From 40-80 sp964503665 (lineage in GTDB: Bacteria > Bacteroidota > Bacteroidia > Flavobacteriales_D > Crocinitomicaceae): a DNA stretch of 64,000 bases. The translations under genes were made by a program, and so were the position numbers. Under the pieces are notes generated by a model. It made no database searches, was not told the DNA's origin, and was given only the letters and a program-made list of their open reading frames with translations. The stretch covers positions 33,251 through 97,250 of the forward strand of contig CAZDAR010000005.1 in NCBI GenBank assembly GCA_964503665.1, in the 5' to 3' direction. Shown one piece after another: positions 54,651 to 63,538 of this stretch. The number at the start of each line of letters is the position of its first letter. Position 1 is the stretch's first letter.

Positions 54651-55156
54651 GTACAATAGAAATAATGGCTATAATATTAGGCGGTTTGACCATAGGGTCG
54701 GCGCTAATGGTGGTGATAAGCACACACCCTATTCGAAGTGTTTTGTTTCTGGTCGTAACGTTCTTTTTAATATCAGCAAACTATGTCATGTTAAATGCTC
54801 AATTTTTAGCGATTGTTAATGTCATCGTCTACACTGGAGCCATCATGGTATTATTCTTATTTGTATTGATGTTGCTGAACTTAAGTAAAGATAATGAACC
54901 AAAAACATCCGGACTGATGAAAATAGGTGCTGCCGTCGCTGGTGGAAGTCTATTTGTTGTATTATTTGCTGCATTAAAAGATGCAACATTTGCTACTATA
55001 GAGCACTCGGATAATTCAATAGGATTGGTGGAGCAGTTAGGTCTATTATTATTTAACAAATATGTATTACCTTTTGAAATCTCATCCATTCTATTTATCT
55101 CAGCTATGGTAGGAGCGGTATTATTGTCTAAAAAAGAAAATCAAGTTATTGACTAA
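54647..55156 (+). CDS. nuoJ: NADH-quinone oxidoreductase subunit J
   Basis: The 169-residue membrane subunit has five helices. NYVMLNAQFLAIVNVIVYTGAIMVLFLFV-type residues (YVMLNAQFLAIVNV, YTGAIMVLFLFV) hold the mobile third helix of NuoJ. It starts inside the nuoI stop and overlaps nuoK by one base. Confidence 0.95.
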   Translation: MSTIEIMAIILGGLTIGSALMVVISTHPIRSVLFLVVTFFLISANYVMLNAQFLAIVNVIVYTGAIMVLFLFVLMLLNLSKDNEPKTSGLMKIGAAVAGGSLFVVLFAALKDATFATIEHSDNSIGLVEQLGLLLFNKYVLPFEISSILFISAMVGAVLLSKKENQVID

Positions 55157-55482
55157 TGGAAGGAGTATTTTTAAATAACGGAGTTTCACTACAGTTCTAT
55201 ATCGTTCTTGCAACGATTATCTTCTGTATTGGAGTGTTTGGTGTGATTATCCGTAGAAACGCAATTATCATTTTAATGTGCGTTGAGTTGATGTTAAATG
55301 CAGTCAACATTCTAATGGTCGCTTTCTCTAGTTATCATGGAAAAGGAGACGCTCAAATTTTTGTCTTTTTCATCATGGTTGTTGCAGCGGCTGAAGCCGC
55401 AGTAGGGTTATCGATTCTAGTGTTGTTATACAGAAACAGCAAAACCGTAGATGTCGGATTGTTTAACAAACTAAAAAACTAA
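55156..55482 (+). CDS. nuoK: NADH-quinone oxidoreductase subunit K
   Basis: The 108-residue subunit has three membrane helices. Conserved glutamates are seen in CVELMLNAVN (helix 2) and AAAEAAVGLSI (helix 3), which belong to the proton path. Length and position confirm NuoK. Confidence 0.96.
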   Translation: MEGVFLNNGVSLQFYIVLATIIFCIGVFGVIIRRNAIIILMCVELMLNAVNILMVAFSSYHGKGDAQIFVFFIMVVAAAEAAVGLSILVLLYRNSKTVDVGLFNKLKN

Positions 55483-55485
55483 AAA

Positions 55486-57405
55486 ATGGCAATTTATCAG
55501 ATATTACCTTTATTGCTTTTATTTCCATTAATTGGTGCACTTATTAATGGTACAATAGGAAAAAGATTACCAGAGAAAATAATTGGTAGCATAGCGACTT
55601 TAATGACTGCTATTCCTTTTATTTTGGCTTTAGTTATTTTCTTCCAATTAGATGAACCAATAAAATCTGTTCTTTTTACAGCAATTGATTTAGGAACGCT
55701 ACACTTAGATGTCTCACTTTATGCAGATAATCTTTCCATTTGGATGACACTAATTGTAACAGGTGTCGGAACATTGATTCACTTGTATTCTATCGGTTAC
55801 ATGTCAGGAGATAAAGGTTTCTATAAGTTTTTCACTTATTTAAATCTCTTTATATTCTCGATGCTTATCCTTGTTCTAGGAAGTAATTACTTTATGCTTT
55901 ACTTCGGTTGGGAAGGTGTAGGAGTTTGTTCCTATTTATTGATTGGTTATTACTATGCGGATGAAAATGAAGGCCTAATGAATTCAAAGGCAGGAAGAAA
56001 ATCATTTATCATGAACCGCGTAGGTGACTTAGGATTATTTATTGCTTTCGCATTAATTCTTGCAAATTTCGGTTCCTTAGAATACGATGTAGTTGGAATG
56101 AAAATGTTAGGAGGAGAAGCGCTTCCAAGTGTCTTTATTGTTTCCATGATTACATTGAGTTTATTTATTGGAGCAACGGGTAAATCGGCTCAAATTCCAT
56201 TATTTACTTGGTTGCCAGATGCGATGGCAGGACCTACACCTGTATCTGCTTTAATTCACGCAGCAACAATGGTAACCGCTGGTATTTTCTTGATGGTCCG
56301 TTCTAATTTCTTACTAGAGTTTACGCCTGACATTAAGGATGTAATTCTATACGTAGGGTTAATTACTTCAATTGTGGCCGCCTTCATTGCTATGCGTCAA
56401 AACGATATTAAAAAGGTACTCGCCTACTCTACTGTTTCGCAGTTAGGATTAATATTCGTGGCCATCGGTTTAGGTGCTTATTCTGTTGCCATATTCCACG
56501 TGACCACTCACGCATTCTTTAAAGCTTTATTATTCTTAGGTGCAGGTAGCGTTATCCATGCAATGGATGGTGAACAAAGCATTCGTAAGATGGGTGGCTT
56601 GAAGGATAAAATAAAAATTACACACATTACGTTCTTATTAGCAACATTAGCTATTTCAGGGTTCCCACTATTTTCAGGATTCTTTTCTAAAGATGAAATT
56701 TTGGGAATTGCATTTGAGAAAAGTGTAGGTGTTTATATCGCATTAGCGATTAGTTCAGCGATGACAGCGCTTTATATGTTCCGTTTATACTTTGTCGTTT
56801 TCCACGGTTCATTTAGAGACACGAAAGATGTGGAGCACCATGTTCACGAATCTCCATTGAACATGACAATTCCATTGATGATTTTAGCTGTATTGTCTGT
56901 TATTGGTGGTATTTTTGATTTACCAGGAATTTTCTTGAAAGGAAATTTTACTCACTATCTAGATAAATTATTAGGAGCAAATGTATTAGGATTAGATCAT
57001 CATCCAGCACATCCAGAATTTAATACGACGTTAGTATTATTGGCAGTAGCTATTATTATTGTTTTAGTCGTTCTATTCTTATCAAACACCATTTATAGGA
57101 AAAAAGGTGTAATTCCAAAAGCGGATGAACAATATACAGGATGGGAAAAGCTTTCCAATAAAAACATGTATTGGGATGAAGCGTACGATTTACTAATTGT
57201 AAAACCTATTGAAGGACTAAGCAAAACATTTTATGCGGTAATAGATACACTTATTATAGGAGGAATTGTTCAAGGAATAGCAAAAACAGTTAGTTTATCA
57301 GGCGATGTTGTTCGAAAATGGCAGAGTGGTAAAGTAAACGGCTATATCTTTTGGATGGTTTGCGGAATAATTGGATTTATAACATTTTTCTTACTTAAAA
57401 TATAA
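55486..57405 (+). CDS. nuoL: NADH-quinone oxidoreductase subunit L
   Basis: The 639-residue antiporter-like proton-pumping subunit has motifs FGWEGVGVCSYLLIGYYY (~141-158), KSAQIPLFTWLPDAMAGPTPVSALIHA-type residues (TWLPDAMAGPTPVSALIHA, ~247), FHVTTHAFFKALLFLGAGS-type residues (HAFFKALLFLGAG) and GFPLFSGFFSKDEI. The C-terminal lateral helix follows a hydrophilic linker near residue 540-560. It is three bases after nuoK. Confidence 0.96.
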   Translation: MAIYQILPLLLLFPLIGALINGTIGKRLPEKIIGSIATLMTAIPFILALVIFFQLDEPIKSVLFTAIDLGTLHLDVSLYADNLSIWMTLIVTGVGTLIHLYSIGYMSGDKGFYKFFTYLNLFIFSMLILVLGSNYFMLYFGWEGVGVCSYLLIGYYYADENEGLMNSKAGRKSFIMNRVGDLGLFIAFALILANFGSLEYDVVGMKMLGGEALPSVFIVSMITLSLFIGATGKSAQIPLFTWLPDAMAGPTPVSALIHAATMVTAGIFLMVRSNFLLEFTPDIKDVILYVGLITSIVAAFIAMRQNDIKKVLAYSTVSQLGLIFVAIGLGAYSVAIFHVTTHAFFKALLFLGAGSVIHAMDGEQSIRKMGGLKDKIKITHITFLLATLAISGFPLFSGFFSKDEILGIAFEKSVGVYIALAISSAMTALYMFRLYFVVFHGSFRDTKDVEHHVHESPLNMTIPLMILAVLSVIGGIFDLPGIFLKGNFTHYLDKLLGANVLGLDHHPAHPEFNTTLVLLAVAIIIVLVVLFLSNTIYRKKGVIPKADEQYTGWEKLSNKNMYWDEAYDLLIVKPIEGLSKTFYAVIDTLIIGGIVQGIAKTVSLSGDVVRKWQSGKVNGYIFWMVCGIIGFITFFLLKI

Positions 57406-57410
57406 GCACA

Positions 57411-58844
57411 TTGGAACTACTAATAATACCATTAGCTTTTTCATTGGTGTCCTTAGTGACACCGAAAAACATACGTAAAATTGTTGCGTTAATTGGATCG
57501 TTAATTTCTGCAGCGATAGCGATTGGCTGTTGGGTTAATTTCCAACCCGACTCTTTCGTAGAACTTTTTTCAAATGAACACCATACGTTCTTCAGAATGT
57601 CCTATCGACTTGGCTATGACGGACTAAGTTTAGCCATGATTCTTCTGACAAATATTGTTACATTCCTCATTTTATTAGCCAACTATGAAAATAATACGGC
57701 TTCCAATAAGATGTTTAACGCAATGGTCTTCCTGATGCAATTTGCCTTAATAGGTTCATTTCTATCATTTGACTTAATCTTATTCTACATATTCTGGGAA
57801 TTAGCCTTAATACCTGTTTTCTTATTAGCTTTCTGGTTTGGAGAAAAAGATCGTAAAAGAGTACTCATCACTTTCTTCATCTATACGTTTGTTGGATCTT
57901 TAGCAATGTTGTTCTCCATTTTCTACATCGGCACGTTATCAACTGGTTCGTTCGATTATCATTCGCTAATAGATATTCAAATGAATACCAAAACAGCGTT
58001 GACTGTTAGTTTAGGATTCCTTATTGCATTTGCAGTAAAGATGCCTTTATTCCCATTCCATACATGGCAACCAGAAACATACACCAAATCGCCAATGGCT
58101 GGTACCATGTTACTTTCAGCTTTGATGCTAAAAATGGCACTTTATGGTGTGTTAAGGTGGTTATTACCGTTAGCACCTGAGGCCTATCCACTATTTAAAT
58201 ACACGGTCATCATACTAGCAATGATTGGTGTTGTTTACGGTGCTCTTATCGCTATTAAGAAAGATGATCTGAAAAAAGTGTTTGCCTATGCTTCTATCAG
58301 TCACGTTGGTTTAATCGCTGCAGGAATGATGATATTAACCATCGATGCATTTTCAGGAGCTGTTATTCAAATGATAAATCACGCGATGGTATCAGTAGGG
58401 CTTTTCTTAGCGGCTGACATTATTGATAGACGATTAGGAAGACGCGATATTCCTTCACTTGGTGGAATTGCAGTAAGGGCGCCTAAATTTGCATTCTGGT
58501 TTGCTCTGATTGGATTTGCCTCTATCTCCATTCCATTTACAAGTGGTTTTATCGGGGAATTCTTATTGATTAAAGAAGTATTCTTGGATAAAGCGTGGAT
58601 AGGAATTTTAGTAGGTACCAACTTAATATTAGGTTGTGTTTATATTTTCAGAGCCTACCAATTAAGTATGTTTGGCAAAGAAAGCTCTTTTAACTTCAAT
58701 GATTTAACCATATCTGAAATAGCAACATTTGCTATATTATCGGTCATTATTGGTGTTTTAGGTGTTTACCCACAATTACTGTTTGATTTGGTGAAGCCAA
58801 GTCTTGAAACGATATTATCCATTATTAAAGACAGTTCAATTTAA
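57411..58844 (+). CDS. nuoM: NADH-quinone oxidoreductase subunit M (TTG start)
   Basis: The 477-residue antiporter-like subunit has motifs FYIFWELALIPVFLLAFWFG (~122-141), KMPLFPFHTWQPETYTKSPMAGT-type residues (FHTWQPETYTKSP), the ISHVGLIAAGMM helix and PFTSGFIGEFLLIK. The start is TTG at 57411, five bases after nuoL; the next in-frame Met is about 60 residues in, past two helices, so a rare start codon is the best reading. Confidence 0.94.
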   Translation: MELLIIPLAFSLVSLVTPKNIRKIVALIGSLISAAIAIGCWVNFQPDSFVELFSNEHHTFFRMSYRLGYDGLSLAMILLTNIVTFLILLANYENNTASNKMFNAMVFLMQFALIGSFLSFDLILFYIFWELALIPVFLLAFWFGEKDRKRVLITFFIYTFVGSLAMLFSIFYIGTLSTGSFDYHSLIDIQMNTKTALTVSLGFLIAFAVKMPLFPFHTWQPETYTKSPMAGTMLLSALMLKMALYGVLRWLLPLAPEAYPLFKYTVIILAMIGVVYGALIAIKKDDLKKVFAYASISHVGLIAAGMMILTIDAFSGAVIQMINHAMVSVGLFLAADIIDRRLGRRDIPSLGGIAVRAPKFAFWFALIGFASISIPFTSGFIGEFLLIKEVFLDKAWIGILVGTNLILGCVYIFRAYQLSMFGKESSFNFNDLTISEIATFAILSVIIGVLGVYPQLLFDLVKPSLETILSIIKDSSI

Positions 58845-58849
58845 AAAAG

Positions 58850-60235
58850 ATGATTGCACTTATAACATTATTTATCACCGGAATTATAACATTGTTCATT
58901 GCGTTTACTCGTAAACCAATGCTAGTAGGAACAGTTGCAACAATCGGAATAATTGCCAGCTTATTCGGTTTGATATATGAATTCAAAGAAGGAATTCGTC
59001 TATTTCCACAATATCAAGGGTTAGAATTTGATATGACCGCAGTACTTTTTAGTACTGTTTGTATTCTGTTCACTTTATTATTAATCTGGAGTGGTTATAA
59101 ACCATTAACTGAAAGTAAAGAGCACGCAGGAGATCATGTTGCACTTCTAATTTTTAGCTTGTGTGGAGCATTAATCATGACGTCGTATACTGACTTCTTT
59201 ATGTTCTTCCTTGGATTGGAAATTCTATCCATACCAGTTTATGTATTAGCCGGAATGAAGAAAACAGATGTGTTAGGAAGTGAAGCTTCTCTGAAGTATT
59301 TCTTAACAGGCGCATTCTCTACAGGAATACTATTATTCGGTATTGCTTGGATTTATGGTGCTACAGGAAGTTTCTCCTTATTCGAAATTAAAACGATTAT
59401 ATTAAACAATGGCAATAATTCGAGCTTGTTATTTGTCGGTATTTTATTAGTACTCGCCTCTTTCTTATTTAAAATTGGTGCTGTTCCTTACCATTTCTGG
59501 AATCCAGATGTTTATTCAGGTTCTCCAATGACGATAATGGGATACATGGCGTCTGTAATTAAAATTGCTGGTTTTGCAGCTTTATTAAGACTTTTCACTG
59601 ATACTTTCGATGTTGTTTCTAACATGTGGGTTCCTATCATAGTATTGGTAAGTGTCCTTTCGATGTTCTTAGGAAACTTATCTGCGATAAAGCAAGTTAG
59701 AATACGCCGACTATTAGCTTTTTCAAGTATTGCTCATGTTGGATATACATTACTAGCTGTCATGGCGTTTGATACAGTTGAATCTGCATCCTATCATTAC
59801 AATGTTTATTACTATTTATTAGCGTATGGTTTCGCAACAATCGTTTTAGTAACGGCTGGTAATATCATAGATGATGACAAAGATTTAATCGAAAACTGGA
59901 CTGGTATTGCTCGTAAAAATCCAATTCTAGGATTTTTTGTAATTATGGCATTCTTATCATTAGCAGGTGTTCCTCCATTGATGGGATTCTTTGGTAAGTA
60001 TTTAGTGTTTACTCAAGCAATAGGCGAATACCCAATCATAGTAGGATTAGCGTTAGTAAACTCTGGAATTGCGATTTACTATTATTTAGCAGTTGTTATT
60101 AAGACACTTAAGAAACCGTATGAAGCACCTAAATTTGATAAATTTAATATAAGTGTGATGCAATGGGTGGTATTAGCGTTTTGTAGTGCAATGTTACTTC
60201 TTGGTGGATTTATATTGCCGTTATGGGCAAGGTAG
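58850..60235 (+). CDS. nuoN: NADH-quinone oxidoreductase subunit N
   Basis: The 461-residue antiporter-like subunit is the last gene of the operon. Motifs are FFLGLEILSIPVYVLAG (~116-132), EASLKYFLTGAFSTGIL (~141-157), FKIGAVPYHFWNPDVYSGSP (~205-224), FSSIAHVGYTLLA and GVPPLMGFFGKYLVF. All 14 bacterial complex I genes, nuoA to nuoN, are thus present in the canonical order. No clear terminator directly follows. Confidence 0.96.
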   Translation: MIALITLFITGIITLFIAFTRKPMLVGTVATIGIIASLFGLIYEFKEGIRLFPQYQGLEFDMTAVLFSTVCILFTLLLIWSGYKPLTESKEHAGDHVALLIFSLCGALIMTSYTDFFMFFLGLEILSIPVYVLAGMKKTDVLGSEASLKYFLTGAFSTGILLFGIAWIYGATGSFSLFEIKTIILNNGNNSSLLFVGILLVLASFLFKIGAVPYHFWNPDVYSGSPMTIMGYMASVIKIAGFAALLRLFTDTFDVVSNMWVPIIVLVSVLSMFLGNLSAIKQVRIRRLLAFSSIAHVGYTLLAVMAFDTVESASYHYNVYYYLLAYGFATIVLVTAGNIIDDDKDLIENWTGIARKNPILGFFVIMAFLSLAGVPPLMGFFGKYLVFTQAIGEYPIIVGLALVNSGIAIYYYLAVVIKTLKKPYEAPKFDKFNISVMQWVVLAFCSAMLLLGGFILPLWAR

Positions 60236-60365
60236 GAATGACCGAAAGACAATAAAAAGTAATATATTTGAAACTAAATAGTTATAAAAATGAATTAAAA
60301 AAAGAATAGACATATAATATTGCGTTTAGCATTCTTGTAACCGAAAACGACCAAATTAAAAAAAG

Positions 60366-60424
60366 CATAACAGGGATTGAATAAACGCTCACGTAAAGGC
60401 GTGGGCTTTATCATTCTTGTTATG
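60366..60424. repeat. imperfect hairpin bounded by CATAACA/TGTTATG
   Basis: The outer arms CATAACA (60366-60372) and TGTTATG (60418-60424) are exact complements. Inside them ATAAA pairs with TTTAT, and GCTCACG pairs with CGTGGGC with one G-T. The whole folds into one interrupted stem with bulges. It is not followed by a T-run, so it is not a simple terminator. Confidence 0.6.
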
Positions 60425-60498
60425 TGGGACTTGGTCGTTCCTCGGCTACGGATTGGTGAATGTCCCACGCTGATTTTTTATACCAATCCGTGTGGGAG
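60424..60498. repeat. interleaved inverted repeats
   Basis: GTGGGAC (60424-60430) complements GTCCCAC (60462-60468), while ACGGATTGGT (60448-60457) complements ACCAATCCGT (60482-60491). The order is A-B-A'-B', so the two stems are mutually interlaced. GTGGGAG at 60492-60498 is a third partner for GTCCCAC with one mismatch. Confidence 0.7.
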
Positions 60499-60697
60499 TT
60501 TAAAAAACTTCCAATGAACAAAGACATAATAAACTTTTTACATTTCCGATATTTCATATATTCAGTTTGGTTCGACACCTCGTAATTTATCAGAATATTT
60601 TCTTGACGAATAACTATTCGGAAATTGTTACCTGTAAAAACAACAGAGGCGCAACTGAAAAGTCATACGAGTAGGATTAAACCAAATTTTAATAAAA

Positions 60698-61480
60698 ATG
60701 AAATCATTTAACAAGTTATTTATTTTACTATCAATAATCGTCCTGTCATCGTGTGGCGGTAATTCAATCAAAGAAAAATCCATAAAAGTGTCTGATGTTG
60801 CTATATCAGGTGACGCAGAAGATTACATCAAAGTTGTGGACGGAGAATATACGTTAAAAGTAGTCGAAGATAAAGTTGTAATTGCCATTAAATTCGAGTT
60901 AATCGAGGAATGCGATTTGGATGGTGAGCCAGAATTAGGCAACATAAACTTAATACCATTAGACAAATCAGGTGCAGCAGTACCAGGTTTAGGGCTAGAT
61001 TTTGGTCCAGCTACTATGAGTGATTACGACAAACTGAAAAACTTATTAAAAGGGGAAGTTGGAAAAACAGTTATTATTTCATTTGAATGGAGTTACTTTT
61101 CAGATACTGATATTCAAAATCGTATAATGACAGAAACGGAGAACTTTGAAATTACCAATGCTGATTTCACAGGTTCAGAAAGTTCATCAGATGATTCTGG
61201 CGATTATGATAACGAGGACGAAAGTTATTCCGCTTCAGGTGATGAAGATTGGGATGAAGTACTGAATAGTTATGAAAGTTATATTGACCAGTACATTAAA
61301 TTAATGAAAAAAGCCCAAAAAGGTGATGCTTCTGCTATGACTGAATATGCAGAAATGATGGAAAAAGCAGCTGATTTATCTGAAAAAGTGGAAAATGCAG
61401 GAGATAATCTTTCTACAAGTCAACTTTCAAGATTCACCAAGCTTCAAGCTAAACTAGCGCAAGCTGCTATGGAAATGTAA
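60698..61480 (+). CDS. putative lipoprotein with C-terminal helical domain (DUF6591-like)
   Basis: The 260-residue protein has lipobox VLSSC (Cys19). Residues ~25-155 are beta-rich. A strongly acidic Ser/Asp/Glu linker (~156-185) follows, then a helical C-terminal domain (DEVLNSYESYIDQYIKLMKK, KGDASAMTEYAEMMEKAADL) resembling the DUF6591 family of Bacteroidota lipoproteins, whose function is unknown. It stands alone between two hairpin-rich spacers and ends at a terminator. Confidence 0.7.
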   Translation: MKSFNKLFILLSIIVLSSCGGNSIKEKSIKVSDVAISGDAEDYIKVVDGEYTLKVVEDKVVIAIKFELIEECDLDGEPELGNINLIPLDKSGAAVPGLGLDFGPATMSDYDKLKNLLKGEVGKTVIISFEWSYFSDTDIQNRIMTETENFEITNADFTGSESSSDDSGDYDNEDESYSASGDEDWDEVLNSYESYIDQYIKLMKKAQKGDASAMTEYAEMMEKAADLSEKVENAGDNLSTSQLSRFTKLQAKLAQAAMEM

Positions 61481-61510
61481 TAATTTCATTTGCAGTTTTA
61501 ACATATAATT

Positions 61511-61538
61511 GAGGGTGGTGGAGACTACCCTCTTTTTT
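61511..61538 (+). terminator. terminator after the lipoprotein gene
   Basis: GAGGGT and ACCCTC form a stem with a G/A-rich loop, followed by seven T, 30 bases after the stop codon. Confidence 0.75.
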
Positions 61539-61580
61539 TAATTCATTTTTTAAAGTACTTAACTTTTCAAAATCCCAGCC

Positions 61581-61742
61581 CATAACACGGGTTTAGCTCC
61601 ATGCCTTTAATCTTGCTTCGAAAAAACGATTTTTATGAAGAAAATAATATAACTTCGGAACAATAATTTATTTAAAAAGTCGGCACGGCGCCAAGCCCAA
61701 TCCCGTTAATGTAGACAATTTACAATAAGGATCATTAACGGG
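61581..61742. repeat. nested imperfect inverted repeats in spacer
   Basis: CATAACACGGGTTTAGC near 61581 can pair imperfectly with CCAAGCCCAATCCCGTTAATG-type sequence ending at 61711 (core CCCGTTA). CCCGTTAATG (61702-61711) is also the exact complement of CATTAACGGG (61733-61742). The left arm shares CATAACA with the hairpin upstream of the lipoprotein gene. Confidence 0.5.
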
Positions 61743-61764
61743 TCATTATATTATTAAACACTGT

Positions 61765-61791
61765 AAAAAGCGCTCAAAAGGCGCTTTTTTT
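61765..61791. terminator. terminator-like hairpin in spacer
   Basis: AAAAAGCGC pairs with GCGCTTTTT around a seven-base loop and ends in a T-run. No gene directly precedes it on the plus strand apart from the lipoprotein 285 bases away, so it may end an unrecognised transcript or be a second stop. Confidence 0.6.
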
Positions 61792-62045
61792 CGTAATTGT
61801 AGGTTTGTTAATATTCTTCATAAAAGAAGCTAGGAATGCTATTGAAAAATTTAGTTGAAATTTAAGAATATGAGATGTAGTCATACGGAAATTGAGACGG
61901 TTAATAAGTTGATCTTTCAGGACATAAATTGAAACTTGTAAAGCAAAGTTAAGAGGTGTGATAAATATTGAATATTTTCTATTTAAATTGACGCAAGTTT
62001 ATTCATGGTTACCAACTTTTAAACCTGATACGGAAAGATTAGTAC

Positions 62046-62078
62046 AAAAAAAACCTGCACTCAATTAAGAGTACAGGT
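62046..62078 (-). terminator. terminator of the helicase-cold shock operon
   Basis: On the minus strand ACCTGTACTC pairs with GAGTGCAGGT (one mismatch) around a six-base loop and is followed by eight T. It lies about 29 bases beyond the cold-shock gene stop. Confidence 0.85.
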
Positions 62079-62106
62079 GCAATTTTCAGTTGTAAAATAT
62101 TTCGAA

Positions 62107-62301
62107 TTAACGAACTACTCTTACGTTTACTGCGTTTAATCCTTTTGGACTTTCTTCAACTTCGTAAGTTACTTTGTCGTTTTCTTTAATCTTGTCTACT
62201 AAACCTGACATGTGTACAAAGATATCCTTTCCACCATCTGCGTCATTAATGAAACCAAATCCTTTAGTTTCATTGAAAAATTTTACTGTTCCTTCTTTCA
62301 T
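62107..62301 (-). CDS. cold-shock protein (CspA family)
   Basis: This 64-residue single cold-shock domain binds single-stranded RNA and DNA and melts RNA structure. The RNA-binding motifs are KGFGFI (RNP1, residues 13-18) and DIFVHMS (RNP2, 26-32), both complete. It starts 40 bases after the stop of the DEAD-box helicase on the same strand and ends at a strong terminator, so the two form an RNA-remodelling operon. Confidence 0.96.
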   Translation of the reverse strand: MKEGTVKFFNETKGFGFINDADGGKDIFVHMSGLVDKIKENDKVTYEVEESPKGLNAVNVRVVR

Positions 62302-62341
62302 TTTACTTATTATTTATTATTTATTTTATATAAAAATAGGG

Positions 62342-63538
62342 TTAGTCTACAAACGTGTAAGCCGTGCCTGATTTTCCAACTCTTCCGGTTCTTCCAACCC
62401 GGTGAATGTATGTATCGTAATCCTTCGGAGCTTGATAGTTAACTACCAATGAAACGTCGTTTACGTCTATTCCTCTAGCGGCAACATCTGTCGCCACTAA
62501 AATTCTAATATCACCTTTCTTAAACTTCTCGAGTGCATTCACTCTGTAATTCTGTGATTTATTACCATGAATCTGATCTGTCTTAATTCCTGAACTATTC
62601 AATTTCTTCGATAAACGATTAGCTAAATGCTTAGTTTCAGTAAATAAAATAACCTTATCATAATTACCTTGCTTCAATAAATCAAGTAAAAGTACATATT
62701 TATCTTGTCCCTCAAGCACTTTTATGATATCTTGTGTAACATTTTTTGAACTTTTATCACCAGAACTTATTTCAACAAGAAATGGGTTGGTCACAATTTC
62801 ATTAATAATCTTCTGTTGTTTCAGATCTTTCGTAGCAGAAAACAGCAATGTTTGTCTACGATTTCTCATACCATTCGACAATTCACGAATATCATGAATA
62901 AAGCCCATGTCTAGCATTTTGTCAAACTCATCTAATACTAATACTTCAAATTTCTGTAATTTTAGACTACCTCGATTACTTAAATCAAGTAACCTTCCTG
63001 GTGTTCCAATAATAATATCAAAGTAATTATTCAAACTACGTACGTCTTTTTCAACGTTCGTACCACCAATGAAACAAGCCGCTCTAATTTTCAAATCTGT
63101 CGAAAACTTTTTGAATTCGTCATATACTTGAAGCGCTAGTTCTCTAGTAGGAACAATAATTAAAGATTGAAATTTCTTGTCGTCATTACGTAAAAGGTTT
63201 TCTAAAATAGGAATCAAGAAAGCACCTGTCTTACCAGTTCCAGTATTAGCGATACCAATAAGGTTCTCACCGTTCACTAATTTATCAAATGTTTTGTCTT
63301 GTATTTCAGTAGGAGAAGAAAAGCCCATTTTTAAAATATTCGCCTTTAGTTGTTGGTGAATATCCATATCTTCAAATCTTGTGTCTACTGTGATTGACTT
63401 CAATGATGGTGCTACAGCTTCCTGAATAAATAGCTCAGGGTTTAATGTAGACTTTTTATTGTTATTACTTTTTTTATGACTTGAAACCCTAATACTATTT
63501 AATTTTTTAGGATTACGTCTATTTGTGTCTTTTTGCAT
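62342..63538 (-). CDS. DEAD-box RNA helicase (RhlE-like)
   Basis: The ~398-residue ATP-dependent RNA helicase starts best at ATG 63538; a GTG five codons upstream is less likely. A basic Asn/Lys-rich N-terminal tail of ~50 residues precedes the core. Motifs in order: Q motif GFSSPTEIQ, I (ANTGTGKT), Ia (PTRELALQ), Ib (GTPGRLLD), II as DEFD rather than DEAD, III (SAT), IV-V (VATDVAARGIDV) and VI (HRVGRTGR). The chain stops eleven residues after motif VI, so the usual C-terminal extension is missing. The operon partner is a cold-shock protein. Confidence 0.94.
   Translation of the reverse strand: MQKDTNRRNPKKLNSIRVSSHKKSNNNKKSTLNPELFIQEAVAPSLKSITVDTRFEDMDIHQQLKANILKMGFSSPTEIQDKTFDKLVNGENLIGIANTGTGKTGAFLIPILENLLRNDDKKFQSLIIVPTRELALQVYDEFKKFSTDLKIRAACFIGGTNVEKDVRSLNNYFDIIIGTPGRLLDLSNRGSLKLQKFEVLVLDEFDKMLDMGFIHDIRELSNGMRNRRQTLLFSATKDLKQQKIINEIVTNPFLVEISSGDKSSKNVTQDIIKVLEGQDKYVLLLDLLKQGNYDKVILFTETKHLANRLSKKLNSSGIKTDQIHGNKSQNYRVNALEKFKKGDIRILVATDVAARGIDVNDVSLVVNYQAPKDYDTYIHRVGRTGRVGKSGTAYTFVD

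Larger units (their letters stand above)
60236..60697. other. hairpin-rich non-coding spacer
   Basis: No gene is seen in these 462 bases. They contain a 59-base imperfect hairpin at 60366-60424, interleaved inverted repeats at 60424-60498, and a plain A/T-rich stretch before the lipoprotein gene. These elements are listed separately. Confidence 0.6.
61481..62106. other. non-coding spacer with terminators and inverted repeats
   Basis: These 626 bases lie between the lipoprotein gene and the cold-shock gene. They hold two terminator-like hairpins near 61511 and 61765, a long-range imperfect inverted repeat at 61581-61711, a 10-bp inverted repeat at 61702-61742 and the terminator of the leftward operon near 62046. 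I see no coding frame; 61800-62040 shows nothing recognisable. Confidence 0.6.

Noticed and set aside
60365..60424. Canonical integron attC site
   Set aside because: The outer arms GCATAAC/GTTATGT do not fit the RYYYAAC/GTTRRRY cores and no integrase is present; only a general cassette-like resemblance remains.
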